Shown: positions 1 through 6,649, numbered from the stretch's first letter. The stretch: 11,580 nucleotides of DNA from Spirochaetia bacterium (GCA_025997715.1 BNUY01000100.1:1-11580); one strand, 5' to 3'. Notes: generated by a model not told the origin, from the letters alone. Numbers and translations are program-made.

Positions 1-2
1 GG

Positions 3-101
3 ATCAGGAAAGCGGCGAAACATGCCGAGGCTCAAGCCCTGGATATCACCGGAGCCGGAGAGATTGTTGAGTACGGAGTGGAGGAATCCTCTAATGATTG
101 A
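3..101 (+). CDS. C-terminal end of an upstream gene, possibly a DUF1538 membrane protein (partial)
   Basis: An open frame enters from the left edge and ends at TGA 99-101. It encodes about 32 residues, starting IRKAAKHAEAQALDITGAGE and ending in an acidic tail (EYGVEESSND). The stop overlaps the ATG at 94 of the next gene by 8 bases, the spacing typical of translationally coupled genes, which supports reading it as a real gene end. The visible part is soluble and has no diagnostic motif. In other bacteria, P-II-like proteins of the next gene's type often follow a DUF1538 membrane protein, so DUF1538 is the best guess. That identity rests on context and memory of the family, not on the residues seen here. 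Confidence 0.5.
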   Translation: MRKAAKHAEAQALDITGAGEIVEYGVEESSND

Positions 102-810
102 TAGTAACGTACCCGGGATACACATTCCCGTATTGAAATGCGTCATTTTTATCCTTGACTGGACGAAAGCCCGGGTGGTCACGGATATTTGTGAGAAGGA
201 ACATGTCCGGTTCCACTTTATCATGAAGGGCCGGGGTACCGCCGGTTCGGAGATCCTGGACCTGCTGGGGATAGGGAGTACCGAAAAAGCAGTAATACTG
301 TGCCTGGAACAGGATGTCGGGGTATCGCAGCTTTTGAAGGAGGTTGCCAAAAAAATGGGCCTCCACAATCCCGGCGCGGGCATAGCCTTTACCCTGCCCC
401 TTTCGGGGATCAACCTGCCTATATTGCAGGTTTTCAAAAAAAGTATCGAGAAGATCTTTAGAATATCCTTAGACGCGGAGGCGGAGAAAATGAGTTCCGA
501 GACAAAATTTGATTTAATCGTATCGGTGGTAAACCGGGGATACAGCGATGAGTTTATGGCCCGGGCCCGTGAAGCGGGGGCCACCGGGGGAACCGTGATC
601 AATGCCCGGGGTATCATGCACCAGGGGCCGGTCAAGTTTTTCGGCATCTCCGTCCAGGACGAAAAGGAAATCATCACCATCCTGTCCACCCGGGAAAAGA
701 AAGCGCCCATCATGCAGGCGGTAAGCCAGGCCTTCGGTATTTCCTCCAAAGCGGGGGGGATCATCTTTTCCCTGCCCGTGGACGGCGTGGCGGGGCTGGA
801 CTTGAAATAA
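94..810 (+). CDS. Tandem-domain P-II-like nitrogen regulatory protein
   Basis: A 238-residue protein made of two P-II-like (GlnB fold) halves, at about residues 15-108 and 140-235. The second half is the clearer one: it starts LIVSVVNRGYSDEFMARARE, continues with AGATGGTVINARG and KEIITILS, and ends with GGIIFSLPVDGVAG. The first half keeps only the outline (KGRGTAGSEI, EKAVILCLE, GAGIAFTLPL). Classic P-II is about 112 residues and acts as a trimer that binds ATP/ADP and 2-oxoglutarate. The uridylylated T-loop tyrosine segment is not recognisable in either half, so GlnD-type modification is unlikely. I chose ATG 94 because GGAGG at 80-84 lies 9 bases upstream and the ATG overlaps the previous stop. 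A longer frame from 22 only re-reads the upstream gene. A role in controlling the upstream membrane protein is inferred from coupling. Confidence 0.8.
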   Translation: MIDSNVPGIHIPVLKCVIFILDWTKARVVTDICEKEHVRFHFIMKGRGTAGSEILDLLGIGSTEKAVILCLEQDVGVSQLLKEVAKKMGLHNPGAGIAFTLPLSGINLPILQVFKKSIEKIFRISLDAEAEKMSSETKFDLIVSVVNRGYSDEFMARAREAGATGGTVINARGIMHQGPVKFFGISVQDEKEIITILSTREKKAPIMQAVSQAFGISSKAGGIIFSLPVDGVAGLDLK

Positions 811-845
811 ATCGTTGGGCATGAACCGGAATAAGAAGAATTTTT

Positions 846-952
846 AACCGCAAAGGCGCCGAAGGCGCGCAAAGGGGAAGAGAAGACCCCCTTCGGGACC
901 TGGCTATCCCTCATCTTCATCTTCCTTTGTCGCCTTCGGCGCCTTTGCGGTT
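846..952. repeat. Long inverted repeat with 22-base perfect arms
   Basis: The left arm, 846-867 (AACCGCAAAGGCGCCGAAGG followed by CG), is exactly complementary to the right arm 931-952. Similarity continues with mismatches inward (CGCAAAGGGGAAG against the complement of CTTCCTTTGT) and outward (AAGAAGAA-type tracts near 834-840 against TTCTTCTTCT near 954-963). The element therefore spans roughly 834-963 with a spacer of about 60 bases. It fills most of the gap between the P-II-like gene and ftsH. It could fold as an RNA hairpin and reduce read-through, but no clean T-run directly follows a compact stem. The arm resembles CGCAAAGGCGC-type dispersed repeats found next to genes in many bacteria; copy number here is unknown. 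Confidence 0.75.
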
Positions 953-1046
953 TTTCTTCTTCTGGGTTTCTTTGGAACCAGCTCACATATTCTTTTTATA
1001 TTGAATATTCTGCATAAAAGAAGGATATTAGTACCAGGAGTGTTTA

Positions 1047-3032
1047 ATGAGCGATACCCCCTCCCCCGGCCCTGATAAAAAGAAACCCAAAAATTCCGGG
1101 GGTCCCCAGTTCCCCTTTGGCGGCCCCAAGCTGCCGGACCCTAAGAAATTCGGAGGCTGGCGGTTTTCCATCGTCTATATCATCATCCTGGTTATCGGGA
1201 TGAGCCTTTTTAACTATGTGTTCCTGAATAAAGTGAACCCCACGGTCGATTTTTCGGAGTTTAAGAACAAGATCGCCTCCGGGGAAATTAAGCGGGTGGA
1301 ACTAACCGATGCCTACTTTACCGGCTATACCACCCTCCAACGAACGCCCCCGGCCTCTACCCCTGCTTTCGGCAGATCTTCCCGTGGGGCGGCGTCTGCC
1401 GAGCCGGTCTACCGGACGGTGCCCATCAACGACCCGGAACTCATCAAAATGATGGATGAACAGCATGTCTCCTACTATGCGGTGTCCCGGGAGGGCAGCA
1501 CGATACTCAACCTCATCTTTAGCTGGGTTCTGCCCATCGCCTTTTTCTTCTTTATCTGGCGTTTCCTGATGAAGCGTCTGGGCAGCATGGGGGGCAACGT
1601 GCTTTCCGTGGGGAACAGCCGGGCGGTGATCGTGGCCGAGGGTGATATTGCGACCCGGTTCCCCGACGTGGCCGGGGTGGACGAGGCGAAGGACGAACTG
1701 GTGGAGGTGGTGGACTTCCTGAAAAATCCCAAGAAGTACACCGATATCGGCGGCAAGATACCCAAGGGGGTGCTGCTGGTGGGGCCCCCCGGAACCGGTA
1801 AGACCCTGCTGGCACGGGCCGTGGCGGGTGAGGCGGAGGTGCCCTTCTTCCGCATGAGCGGCGCCGACTTTGTGGAGATGTTTGTCGGTGTCGGGGCGGC
1901 CCGGGTGCGGGACCTCTTCAAGCAGGCCCGTGAAAAGGCTCCCTGTATCATTTTTATTGACGAATTGGACGCCATCGGCAAGAGCCGGATCAACAATATC
2001 GGCGGGGGCAACGATGAGCGGGAGCAGACCCTGAACCAGCTCCTGGTGGAGATGGACGGCTTTGACGCCACCAGCGGCCTCATCATCCTGGCGGCCACCA
2101 ACCGGCCCGACGTGCTGGACCCGGCGCTGCTCCGGCCGGGCCGCTTCGATAGGCAAGTTCTGGTGGACAGGCCGGACCTCAAGGGGCGGGAGGCTATCAT
2201 CCGCATCCACTCCAAGACGGTAAAGCTCGGCGACGAGGTGGACCTTGAAGCCATTGCACGGGTTACCTCCGGCTTTTCCGGGGCGGACCTTGCGAACATA
2301 GTGAACGAGGCGGCGTTGTTGGCGGTGCGGGCTGGCAGGAAGGTGGTGGAGCAGAGGGACTTTAACGAGGCTATCGAAAAGACCGTGGCGGGGCTCCAGA
2401 AAAAGACCCGGGTGCTGAAACCGGCGGAACGCAAGCTTACCGCGTACCACGAGGCGGGTCATGCCCTGATGGCGGCCTTTACCCCCGGCTCGGATCCGGT
2501 GCAGAAGATTTCGATCATTCCCCGCGGCTATGCACTGGGCTATACCCTGCAAATGCCCATTGAGGATCGCTATACCATCACCCAGTCGGATTTGCTGGGG
2601 CGGATCGACGTGCTCCTTGGCGGGCGGGTTGCGGAGGCCATGGTGTCCGGGGAGTTTTCCACCGGGGCGGGCAACGATCTGACCAAGGCCACGGACATTG
2701 CCCGGAAGATGATCACCGATTACGGGATGTCGGACCGGTTTAAGAATGTGGCCCTTACTTCACGGGGGATGCGGATGCCCGGGGATGCGGCCCAGGAGCC
2801 CATGTTCCACCGGGAGTATTCCGAGGCAACCCAGCAATATATAGATGAGGAAATCGCCAACATTGTGGAAAAACGCTACGCCGGGGTAACGGAAATGCTA
2901 GGCAGGAACCGGGCCGTACTGGATACGGTGGCCGACCAGTTGCTGGAAAAGGAAACCCTGGACGAGAAGGAATTTAAAGCCCTGGTGGGTAAGGCTGCCG
3001 GAACGCCTCAAGCCTCGCCGGTGGAATCCTGA
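1047..3032 (+). CDS. ftsH: ATP-dependent zinc metalloprotease FtsH
   Basis: A 661-residue membrane AAA+ protease that extracts and degrades membrane and unstable cytosolic proteins as a hexamer. Order: a Pro/Lys-rich cytosolic N-terminus (1-38), TM1 (about 40-60), an extracytoplasmic domain (61-150), TM2 (about 153-173), the AAA+ module and the peptidase domain. Walker A GPPGTGKT is at 246-253, the pore motif MFVGVG at 278-283, Walker B IIFIDE at 301-306, and the second region of homology with [10 protein letters not shown] at 360-369. The zinc site HEAGH is at 468-472, with D544 in GAGNDL as the expected third ligand. All key residues are intact and the length is normal for the family. The extracytoplasmic domain carries a Ser/Pro/Ala/Arg-rich stretch (about 97-121) that looks like an insertion. 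AGGAG at 1036-1040 fixes the start. The last 25 bases overlap the 3' end of the converging regulator gene. Confidence 0.97.
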   Translation: MSDTPSPGPDKKKPKNSGGPQFPFGGPKLPDPKKFGGWRFSIVYIIILVIGMSLFNYVFLNKVNPTVDFSEFKNKIASGEIKRVELTDAYFTGYTTLQRTPPASTPAFGRSSRGAASAEPVYRTVPINDPELIKMMDEQHVSYYAVSREGSTILNLIFSWVLPIAFFFFIWRFLMKRLGSMGGNVLSVGNSRAVIVAEGDIATRFPDVAGVDEAKDELVEVVDFLKNPKKYTDIGGKIPKGVLLVGPPGTGKTLLARAVAGEAEVPFFRMSGADFVEMFVGVGAARVRDLFKQAREKAPCIIFIDELDAIGKSRINNIGGGNDEREQTLNQLLVEMDGFDATSGLIILAATNRPDVLDPALLRPGRFDRQVLVDRPDLKGREAIIRIHSKTVKLGDEVDLEAIARVTSGFSGADLANIVNEAALLAVRAGRKVVEQRDFNEAIEKTVAGLQKKTRVLKPAERKLTAYHEAGHALMAAFTPGSDPVQKISIIPRGYALGYTLQMPIEDRYTITQSDLLGRIDVLLGGRVAEAMVSGEFSTGAGNDLTKATDIARKMITDYGMSDRFKNVALTSRGMRMPGDAAQEPMFHREYSEATQQYIDEEIANIVEKRYAGVTEMLGRNRAVLDTVADQLLEKETLDEKEFKALVGKAAGTPQASPVES

Positions 3033-3370
3033 AGGTAGCGGCCTTTTATATCCTCGACTATCTCCGCCATTTTCTGGACATCGCCGCTCAGATCATTGAG
3101 GCGCTCCGCCAGAACCGCCGCCTCTTGTCCGGGAATCTTTACCTCGGCACTAAAAAACTCCCGGGGTTCTATTTTCAGCACCCGTGAAAGGGTGGCCAGG
3201 GTCTTCGGGGAAAGCCATTTTTTGCCGTGTTCAATATCGTTGATAAAATTATGGGTCAGTTCGGCTTTAATCGCCAACTGTAATTGAGAAAGCTTCTGCT
3301 TGGTCCGTAAGCGCCGTAAGTTATTCCCCAGCATAGCCCGTATGTCGGCTTCGCTGATGTTGTTCACCAT
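3008..3370 (-). CDS. XRE-family helix-turn-helix transcriptional regulator
   Basis: About 120 residues from the ATG at 3368-3370 (an in-frame TTG at 3377-3379 would add three). The N-terminal half is a Cro/CI-type [23 protein letters not shown], then [20 protein letters not shown], with the SQ...A and NxIxxIEHG pattern typical of SinR/XRE regulators. It ends in [17 protein letters not shown]. The C-terminal 50 residues ([20 protein letters not shown]) look like an amphipathic helix suited to dimerisation. No effector domain is present. Upstream GGAAA is a weak ribosome site, so the start is uncertain. The gene follows the M15-type peptidase gene by about 60 bases on the same strand and may share its transcript. 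Its 3' end overlaps ftsH by 25 bases. Its target is unknown; the palindromes upstream of the peptidase gene are candidates. Confidence 0.88.
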   Translation of the reverse strand: MVNNISEADIRAMLGNNLRRLRTKQKLSQLQLAIKAELTHNFINDIEHGKKWLSPKTLATLSRVLKIEPREFFSAEVKIPGQEAAVLAERLNDLSGDVQKMAEIVEDIKGRYLQDSTGEA

Positions 3371-3438
3371 GTGATGCAAGTTTCCGCTTAAACTGATGAT
3401 GCCGCAAACAGCCTTTGGATGTAAGATGTCGCCAATGG

Positions 3439-4323
3439 TTAGGTGGCGGCCTTTACGGGTAGATTGTTCAGCAGTAATATCTCCGGGCGGTATTCAAAGT
3501 GCATGGTGTCAAAGAAAAGCCATTTGCCGCCCCAGATAAAGCCGTATTCTTCAAAGGCATTGATCACTGCGGTCGGGGGATGGGACCGCCGGGAGTAGGG
3601 CACGGCCCACCAGGCAGGATAATTTTGCGCGGTCCAGAGCCAGTAGGTTTGCAGCCCCCCGTGGGATTTGGGGAGGAGGTCCAGCGCCGTGCCGTAGGCG
3701 TGGAAACTCCGGCTTTGGGTAGCGGCGATGGTCCGCCAGTTCCAGCCCGCCACGCTATCAAGCCGGTTAATCCATTGCCGTACCTGGGCGTTGGTTTTCG
3801 CCGTATCCAGGATTCGCTCTTCTACCAGCGCAAGCTCTTCCATGATTGAGTAATGGACCATCACTTTCCTGCCCAGGAAGCGCATGGTTTTTACCCGGTC
3901 GTAGGACTCCGCCCTGGATTTTGCCCGCCAAAGGGCGTCATAAAAATGCTGGGATCGTTTTGGGGGATTTTTCGAGCGCCTTTCCGCGGAATCTCTGGCC
4001 CGCGCCGTTTCTTCCGGGGTCGGGTCCCTCCAGACCGGCAATTCCGCCGGGTAATTGTAGAAGGGCTGGGGATCATATTCGGCGTACTGCTCCCGGAGAT
4101 TCTCCGGGAGCAGCCGCCCTTGGGCATAGTAAAACCATACGTTCCCAACCTGTACTGCCCAGTCCTCGCTGCGGAATTCCGCCGGCCCGACAATGCGCCC
4201 CGGATAGGCCGCCGCCAGGGCCTTCATCACCGCTTCCCCCCGGTTCGGAGACGTTGATGGCGCGGATTGGGCAAAACCATTTCCGGCTACACAGAGTAAA
4301 ACAAGCAGGAATGTCCAGGACAT
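3439..4323 (-). CDS. Exported M15-type (VanY/CwlK-like) peptidoglycan peptidase
   Basis: A 294-residue protein with a signal peptide (hydrophobic residues 3-17, likely cleavage near FAQS at 17-20). The M15 zinc peptidase signature is in the C-terminal third: SRSFHAYGTALDL at 204-216 supplies ligands H208 and D215, and WGGKWLFFDTMHFEY at 264-278 supplies H275. The WGGxW...DxxHFE form is closest to the CwlK/Peptidase_M15_4 branch, which cleaves L-Ala-D-Glu or D-Ala-D-Ala bonds of wall peptides. Which bond this enzyme cuts cannot be told from sequence. Residues 20-190 are an N-terminal extension rich in Arg, Glu and aromatic residues that I do not recognise. No good ribosome site precedes the ATG at 4321-4323. 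A 26-base perfect palindrome begins 10 bases upstream of the start codon. Confidence 0.85.
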   Translation of the reverse strand: MSWTFLLVLLCVAGNGFAQSAPSTSPNRGEAVMKALAAAYPGRIVGPAEFRSEDWAVQVGNVWFYYAQGRLLPENLREQYAEYDPQPFYNYPAELPVWRDPTPEETARARDSAERRSKNPPKRSQHFYDALWRAKSRAESYDRVKTMRFLGRKVMVHYSIMEELALVEERILDTAKTNAQVRQWINRLDSVAGWNWRTIAATQSRSFHAYGTALDLLPKSHGGLQTYWLWTAQNYPAWWAVPYSRRSHPPTAVINAFEEYGFIWGGKWLFFDTMHFEYRPEILLLNNLPVKAAT

Positions 4324-4333
4324 AAAAGGATAC

Positions 4334-4359
4334 TATCACAAAATCCGGATTTTGTGATA
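4334..4359. promoter_or_regulatory. Perfect 26-base palindrome upstream of the peptidase gene
   Basis: The half-site TATCACAAAATCC (4334-4346) is followed directly by its exact complement (4347-4359), with no spacer. It begins 10 bases upstream of the peptidase start codon. A zero-spacer palindrome of this length is a poor RNA hairpin and more like a dimeric DNA-binding site. Its position would let a bound protein block transcription of the peptidase gene. The binding protein is unknown; the XRE regulator downstream is one candidate by proximity only. Confidence 0.6.
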
Positions 4360-4360
4360 T

Positions 4361-4384
4361 ACTGTCGGAAAGCTTTGCGACAGT
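4361..4384. repeat. Second near-perfect palindrome, 24 bases
   Basis: ACTGTCG at 4361-4367 pairs with CGACAGT at 4378-4384, and the middle contains the self-complementary AAAGCTTT (4369-4376). In total 22 of 24 positions are symmetric. It starts one base after the 26-base palindrome. A shorter inverted repeat, CACT-ggat-AGTG, follows at 4390-4401. The cluster could be a set of operator sites or a small palindromic repeat element. Confidence 0.55.
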
Positions 4385-4455
4385 AGCTCACTGGATAGTG
4401 TCGTACAGAAAGGGCTTTTTTTACTTATACCCGAACTTATACACCCCCCACCGCA

Positions 4456-4484
4456 TTGACAAGAAAAACGCTATAAACTAATAT
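4456..4484 (+). promoter_or_regulatory. Predicted sigma70-type promoter for the tRNA gene
   Basis: A perfect -35 hexamer TTGACA (4456-4461), a 17-base spacer and TAATAT (4479-4484) as -10. Transcription would begin near 4491, about 60 bases before the mature tRNA. The ten-base string AAACGCTATA occurs at the spacer/-10 border here and again close to the tRNA (near 4527-4536), so a second start nearer the tRNA is possible. Confidence 0.55.
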
Positions 4485-4551
4485 AACAAAGTCTCCATAT
4501 AAATAGCGCCGGATAGTTAACGGAATAAACGCTATATATAAGAAGAAACAT

Positions 4552-4625
4552 GAGGTTGTAGCTCAGCTGGATAGAGCATTAGATTGCGGATCTAAAGGTC
4601 GCACGTTCGAGTCGTGTCAGCCTCA
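4552..4625 (+). tRNA. tRNA-Arg, anticodon GCG
   Basis: A full cloverleaf can be folded by hand. The acceptor stem GAGGTTG (4552-4558) pairs with CAGCCTC (4618-4624), with one G-U pair. U8 and A9 are followed by a D arm with GCTC/GAGC. The anticodon stem TTAGA/TCTAA closes the 7-base loop TTGCGGA (4584-4590). The T arm GCACG/CGTGT carries the loop TTCGAGT. The discriminator is A (4625) and no CCA is encoded. The anticodon at 4586-4588 is GCG, reading CGC and CGU. A20 in the D loop and A73 agree with arginine identity. Most bacteria read these codons with an ACG (inosine) tRNA, so a genomic G34 is uncommon. Confidence 0.9.
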
Positions 4626-4645
4626 TAGTAATTTCCATACTCAAA

Positions 4646-4669
4646 AAAAGCCCCGTTTCCGGGGCTTTT
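4646..4669 (-). terminator. Rho-independent terminator, possibly bidirectional
   Basis: The stem AAAAGCCCC (4646-4654) and GGGGCTTTT (4661-4669) enclose a six-base loop. Read on the minus strand, the hairpin ends in a run of seven T residues, making a good terminator for the H1-like gene that stops at 4675. Read on the plus strand it lies about 20 bases after the tRNA with four T residues, so it could end that transcript less efficiently. Confidence 0.85.
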
Positions 4670-4674
4670 GCTGT

Positions 4675-4884
4675 TTAGGCTTTCGGCTTGGAAGTCCGGG
4701 GCTTCCTGGTCGTTGCCTTCTTGCCGGAGGCCTTTTTTCCGGGCTTCTTTGCAGCCGTGGGCTTAGCAAGCGCCCTCGCTTCGGAAAGTAATTTTTTTTC
4801 CGTAGCGATAATCTCTTTACGCACGGCATCCCGCTTTGCATAAAGTTTTTCCAAAGATGCAGCAATCTGATCAATTTTAGCCAT
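4675..4884 (-). CDS. Small histone H1-like basic protein
   Basis: A 69-residue protein with two parts. Residues 1-40 (MAKIDQIAASLEKLYAKRDA and onward) are a charged helix with heptad-like hydrophobic spacing, suited to a coiled coil. Residues 41-69 are a Lys/Ala/Pro/Thr/Arg tail (KPTAAKKPGKKASGKKATTR) like the C-terminal tails of histone H1 and bacterial H1-like proteins, which bind DNA without sequence specificity. I chose the ATG at 4882-4884 because AAGGAG sits 7 bases upstream; a longer frame to 4956 has no ribosome site and runs through promoter-like sequence. It has its own predicted promoter and terminator, so it is probably a single-gene transcript. A role in nucleoid packing is inferred; an RNA-binding role is equally possible. 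Confidence 0.8.
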   Translation of the reverse strand: MAKIDQIAASLEKLYAKRDAVRKEIIATEKKLLSEARALAKPTAAKKPGKKASGKKATTRKPRTSKPKA

Positions 4885-4900
4885 AATTTCTCCTTGATCA

Positions 4901-4928
4901 CAATATCGGAAAAAATCATCGGATATTG
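4901..4928. repeat. Inverted repeat in the leader of the H1-like gene
   Basis: CAATATC (4901-4907) is complementary to GATATTG (4922-4928), and the symmetry extends outward with one bulged base (ATCA against TGAT). It lies between the predicted start of transcription and the ribosome site of the H1-like gene, so it could be an operator or a leader hairpin. Confidence 0.4.
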
Positions 4929-4956
4929 ATAGTAAAAAAAATACATTTCTGTACAA
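4929..4956 (-). promoter_or_regulatory. Predicted promoter of the H1-like gene
   Basis: On the minus strand, TTGTAC (complement of 4951-4956) and TACTAT (complement of 4929-4934) are 16 bases apart. The same TACTAT -10 form appears in the candidate promoter in front of the cystathionine synthase/lyase gene. Confidence 0.4.
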
Positions 4957-4971
4957 GCTGTTAATTTCTGC

Positions 4972-5925
4972 CTAGCCGTCTTCTTTTATGACCGTTACTT
5001 TATTGGCGCGATACCGGGGGGCGTCTTCCTTTTTGCTTCGTTCCAAATCCTCTTCGGTATAATATTTTACCTTCATGCCCGTTGTCAGTTCATCAAAGTC
5101 GATATTGGTGAGGGTGCTGTAATGGAAAAATATATTATTGCTCCGATCGTCCCGTATAAAACCAAACCCATCCCGCAGGCTGCAAATGGTTGAGTATTGC
5201 CCTTCGTCTTCCGGTTGTACCGGCGGGGGTTTTTGCTCTTCATTTTTTACAACAGCCTGGGGGGGTGAATAAATTTTTTCCGATACAAATAAGTTGTTAA
5301 TGATTTCGCCATTGTTTTTGTTGATACATTCGTGCATGGGGATGGGGTAACATACTTCTTCCAACAATTGACGGGAAGTTCTGGTTTCGGTCCTGCCGCC
5401 ATCTTCATTGTTGTAGGAAAAATCCCAGCTGATGAGCATGACCTGGGTGCCCAGGGTGGTGAGCTTTCGTACCAGGGGTACATAATCCCCGTCCCCGGCC
5501 ACCAGTACCAGGATGTCAAACTTTTTGTATATCGTCAGTTCATAGGCTTCCAGGGCAAGCCATACATCAATCCCCTTTTCATGCATGGTATTACTGTCAT
5601 TGCTGTAGCGCAGGGGCAGGTAATGGCTTACGATATTTTCCTTCATCAGTATATCGTCAAATACCCGCTCGCTCTGAACCTTCTCCCCCAAATCCCTGCC
5701 GTAGGACCGGCCCTTAAAGTAGTGGGCGTCAATAATTTGACAGAAGTGTTTGTCGTTTATCCCGGTAAGCTCCGCAATTTTACTTCTGATAAACTCATGT
5801 AAGCCGGTTATGCTTATCCGTGATTTCCGTTCATGTTCATATTTATAATAATTGCTTACTTTGTAAAAATAGTAACCATCATAAAATATGCCTATCCTGA
5901 TAAACTCTTTTAAATTGCTGTTCAT
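4972..5925 (-). CDS. NYN (LabA/DUF88-like) domain protein fused to a cold-shock domain
   Basis: A 317-residue cytosolic protein with two recognisable parts. Residues 10-200 form a NYN/PIN-like domain, the fold of metal-dependent ribonucleases: IGIFYDGYYFY (11-21) with D16, KGIDVWLALEAYE (117-129) with D120, and AGDGDYVPLVRKL (143-155) with D145 and D147. These match the acidic positions of active members, so nuclease activity is plausible. A Pro/Glu-rich linker (220-242) leads to a cold-shock-type OB domain at 243-313, with DGFGFI (252-257) for RNP1 and NIFFHYS (264-270) for RNP2. The pairing suggests an RNase whose target is held by the cold-shock domain (inference). No strong ribosome site precedes the ATG. 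The gene follows satP by 47 bases on the same strand and may be co-transcribed with it. Confidence 0.85.
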   Translation of the reverse strand: MNSNLKEFIRIGIFYDGYYFYKVSNYYKYEHERKSRISITGLHEFIRSKIAELTGINDKHFCQIIDAHYFKGRSYGRDLGEKVQSERVFDDILMKENIVSHYLPLRYSNDSNTMHEKGIDVWLALEAYELTIYKKFDILVLVAGDGDYVPLVRKLTTLGTQVMLISWDFSYNNEDGGRTETRTSRQLLEEVCYPIPMHECINKNNGEIINNLFVSEKIYSPPQAVVKNEEQKPPPVQPEDEGQYSTICSLRDGFGFIRDDRSNNIFFHYSTLTNIDFDELTTGMKVKYYTEEDLERSKKEDAPRYRANKVTVIKEDG

Positions 5926-5937
5926 ACCACAATCTTA

Positions 5938-5957
5938 CCCTATCCGGAGAGATAGGG
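5938..5957 (-). repeat. Small hairpin just upstream of the NYN gene start
   Basis: CCCTATC (5938-5944) and GATAGGG (5951-5957) form a perfect 7-base stem with a 6-base loop, 12 bases upstream of the NYN start codon. No T-run follows on the minus strand, so it is not a normal terminator. In mRNA it would hide the only purine-rich stretch (ATAGGG) near the start, so it could limit translation. Confidence 0.4.
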
Positions 5958-5972
5958 CAAGAGGTGATTGTC

Positions 5973-6530
5973 TTAGAAGGGCAATATCGCTTTGTGGTAC
6001 TGTTCGTGAAGTACCTCCGCCATGGCTAAGTACATGGCCGAAAGACCGCAGGCGATGCCCACCCATCCGGCAATGACGCCGATAAGGTGGCTCTCCAGGA
6101 AATTGTGGAGGGCCAGCAGTACAAAAAGAACCGTCAGCGACAGGAAAACGAACTGCAACACCTTGCTGCCCTTGAGGGTGCCGATGAACATGAACAGGGT
6201 GAAGACGCCCCAAAGCAGGAGGTACCAGCCCAAAAAGGCAGGGTCGGGTTTTTCCGCCAGTTTTAGTACCGGCAGAATCCATATGGCGACCAGACTCTGC
6301 CAAAAACACCCGTAGGAAGTAAAGGCCACCGTTCCAAAGGTGTTGCCCCGGGTGAATTCCAGAATCCCCGCTATAATCTGCGCAAGGCCTCCGAAGCAGA
6401 TCCCCATGGCCAAGACGATGGAAGAATTGGGGAAAAATCCGGCGTTGTGCAGGTTCAATAAAACCGTGGTCATCCCAAAGCCCATCAACCCTAAGGGACC
6501 GGCGTTGGCTAATTTTTGTTCCGTTGACAT
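5973..6530 (-). CDS. satP: Acetate/succinate transporter, SatP (GPR1/FUN34/YaaH) family
   Basis: A 185-residue inner-membrane protein with six predicted membrane helices, the standard size for the family. NAGPLGLMGFG at 9-19 is a variant of the N-terminal NPAPLGL signature that lines the substrate path. EFTRGNTFGTVAFTSYGCFW (58-77) matches the family's highly conserved second signature. Known members are acetate/succinate permeases or proton symporters that assemble as hexamers. The signature here has Ala-Gly where Pro-Ala is usual. Substrate choice cannot be read from sequence; acetate fits an anaerobic fermenter or acetogen. The gene is divergent from hydF and has a good predicted promoter in the shared gap. 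The NYN gene follows 47 bases downstream. Confidence 0.9.
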   Translation of the reverse strand: MSTEQKLANAGPLGLMGFGMTTVLLNLHNAGFFPNSSIVLAMGICFGGLAQIIAGILEFTRGNTFGTVAFTSYGCFWQSLVAIWILPVLKLAEKPDPAFLGWYLLLWGVFTLFMFIGTLKGSKVLQFVFLSLTVLFVLLALHNFLESHLIGVIAGWVGIACGLSAMYLAMAEVLHEQYHKAILPF

Positions 6531-6556
6531 AATGTATGATGATACCAGATTTTTTT

Positions 6557-6585
6557 ATTTTATGCAAGGGAAATTTTATTGTAAA
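6557..6585 (-). promoter_or_regulatory. Predicted sigma70-type promoter of satP
   Basis: On the minus strand, TTTACA (complement of 6580-6585) and TAAAAT (complement of 6557-6562) are exactly 17 bases apart, each one mismatch from consensus. Transcription would start near 6550, about 20 bases before the satP ATG. Confidence 0.55.
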
Positions 6586-6613
6586 TAGCTATACTGTTGT
6601 GTAGTGTTTTGCA

Positions 6614-6643
6614 TTTGCTTCCCCGGGGTTTATAGATTATATT
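6614..6643 (+). promoter_or_regulatory. Candidate hydF promoter placing the start near the ATG
   Basis: TTGCTT (6614-6619), an 18-base spacer and TATATT (6638-6643) would start transcription at about 6650, the first base of the hydF ATG. An alternative pair, TTGCAT (6609-6614) with TATAGA (6631-6636), would start a few bases earlier. Either way the leader is nearly absent, which agrees with the lack of a ribosome site before hydF. Confidence 0.35.
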
Positions 6644-6649
6644 AGTACC

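Noticed and set aside
22..93. N-terminal extension of the P-II-like protein from ATG 22
   Set aside because: The same bases encode the end of the upstream gene in another frame, no ribosome site precedes ATG 22, and ATG 94 has GGAGG at a good distance.
1302..2552. Long open frames on the minus strand across ftsH
   Set aside because: They mirror the GC-rich codons of ftsH, translate to His/Arg/Pro-rich sequence with no domain, and have no ribosome sites.
3499..4325. Open frames on the plus strand across the peptidase gene
   Set aside because: Pro/Gly/Arg-rich translations without motifs, overlapping a gene with a complete zinc-peptidase signature.
4675..4956. Longer 93-residue form of the H1-like protein
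   Set aside because: The extra N-terminus lies over the predicted promoter and leader, and the ATG at 4884 has a clear AAGGAG site.
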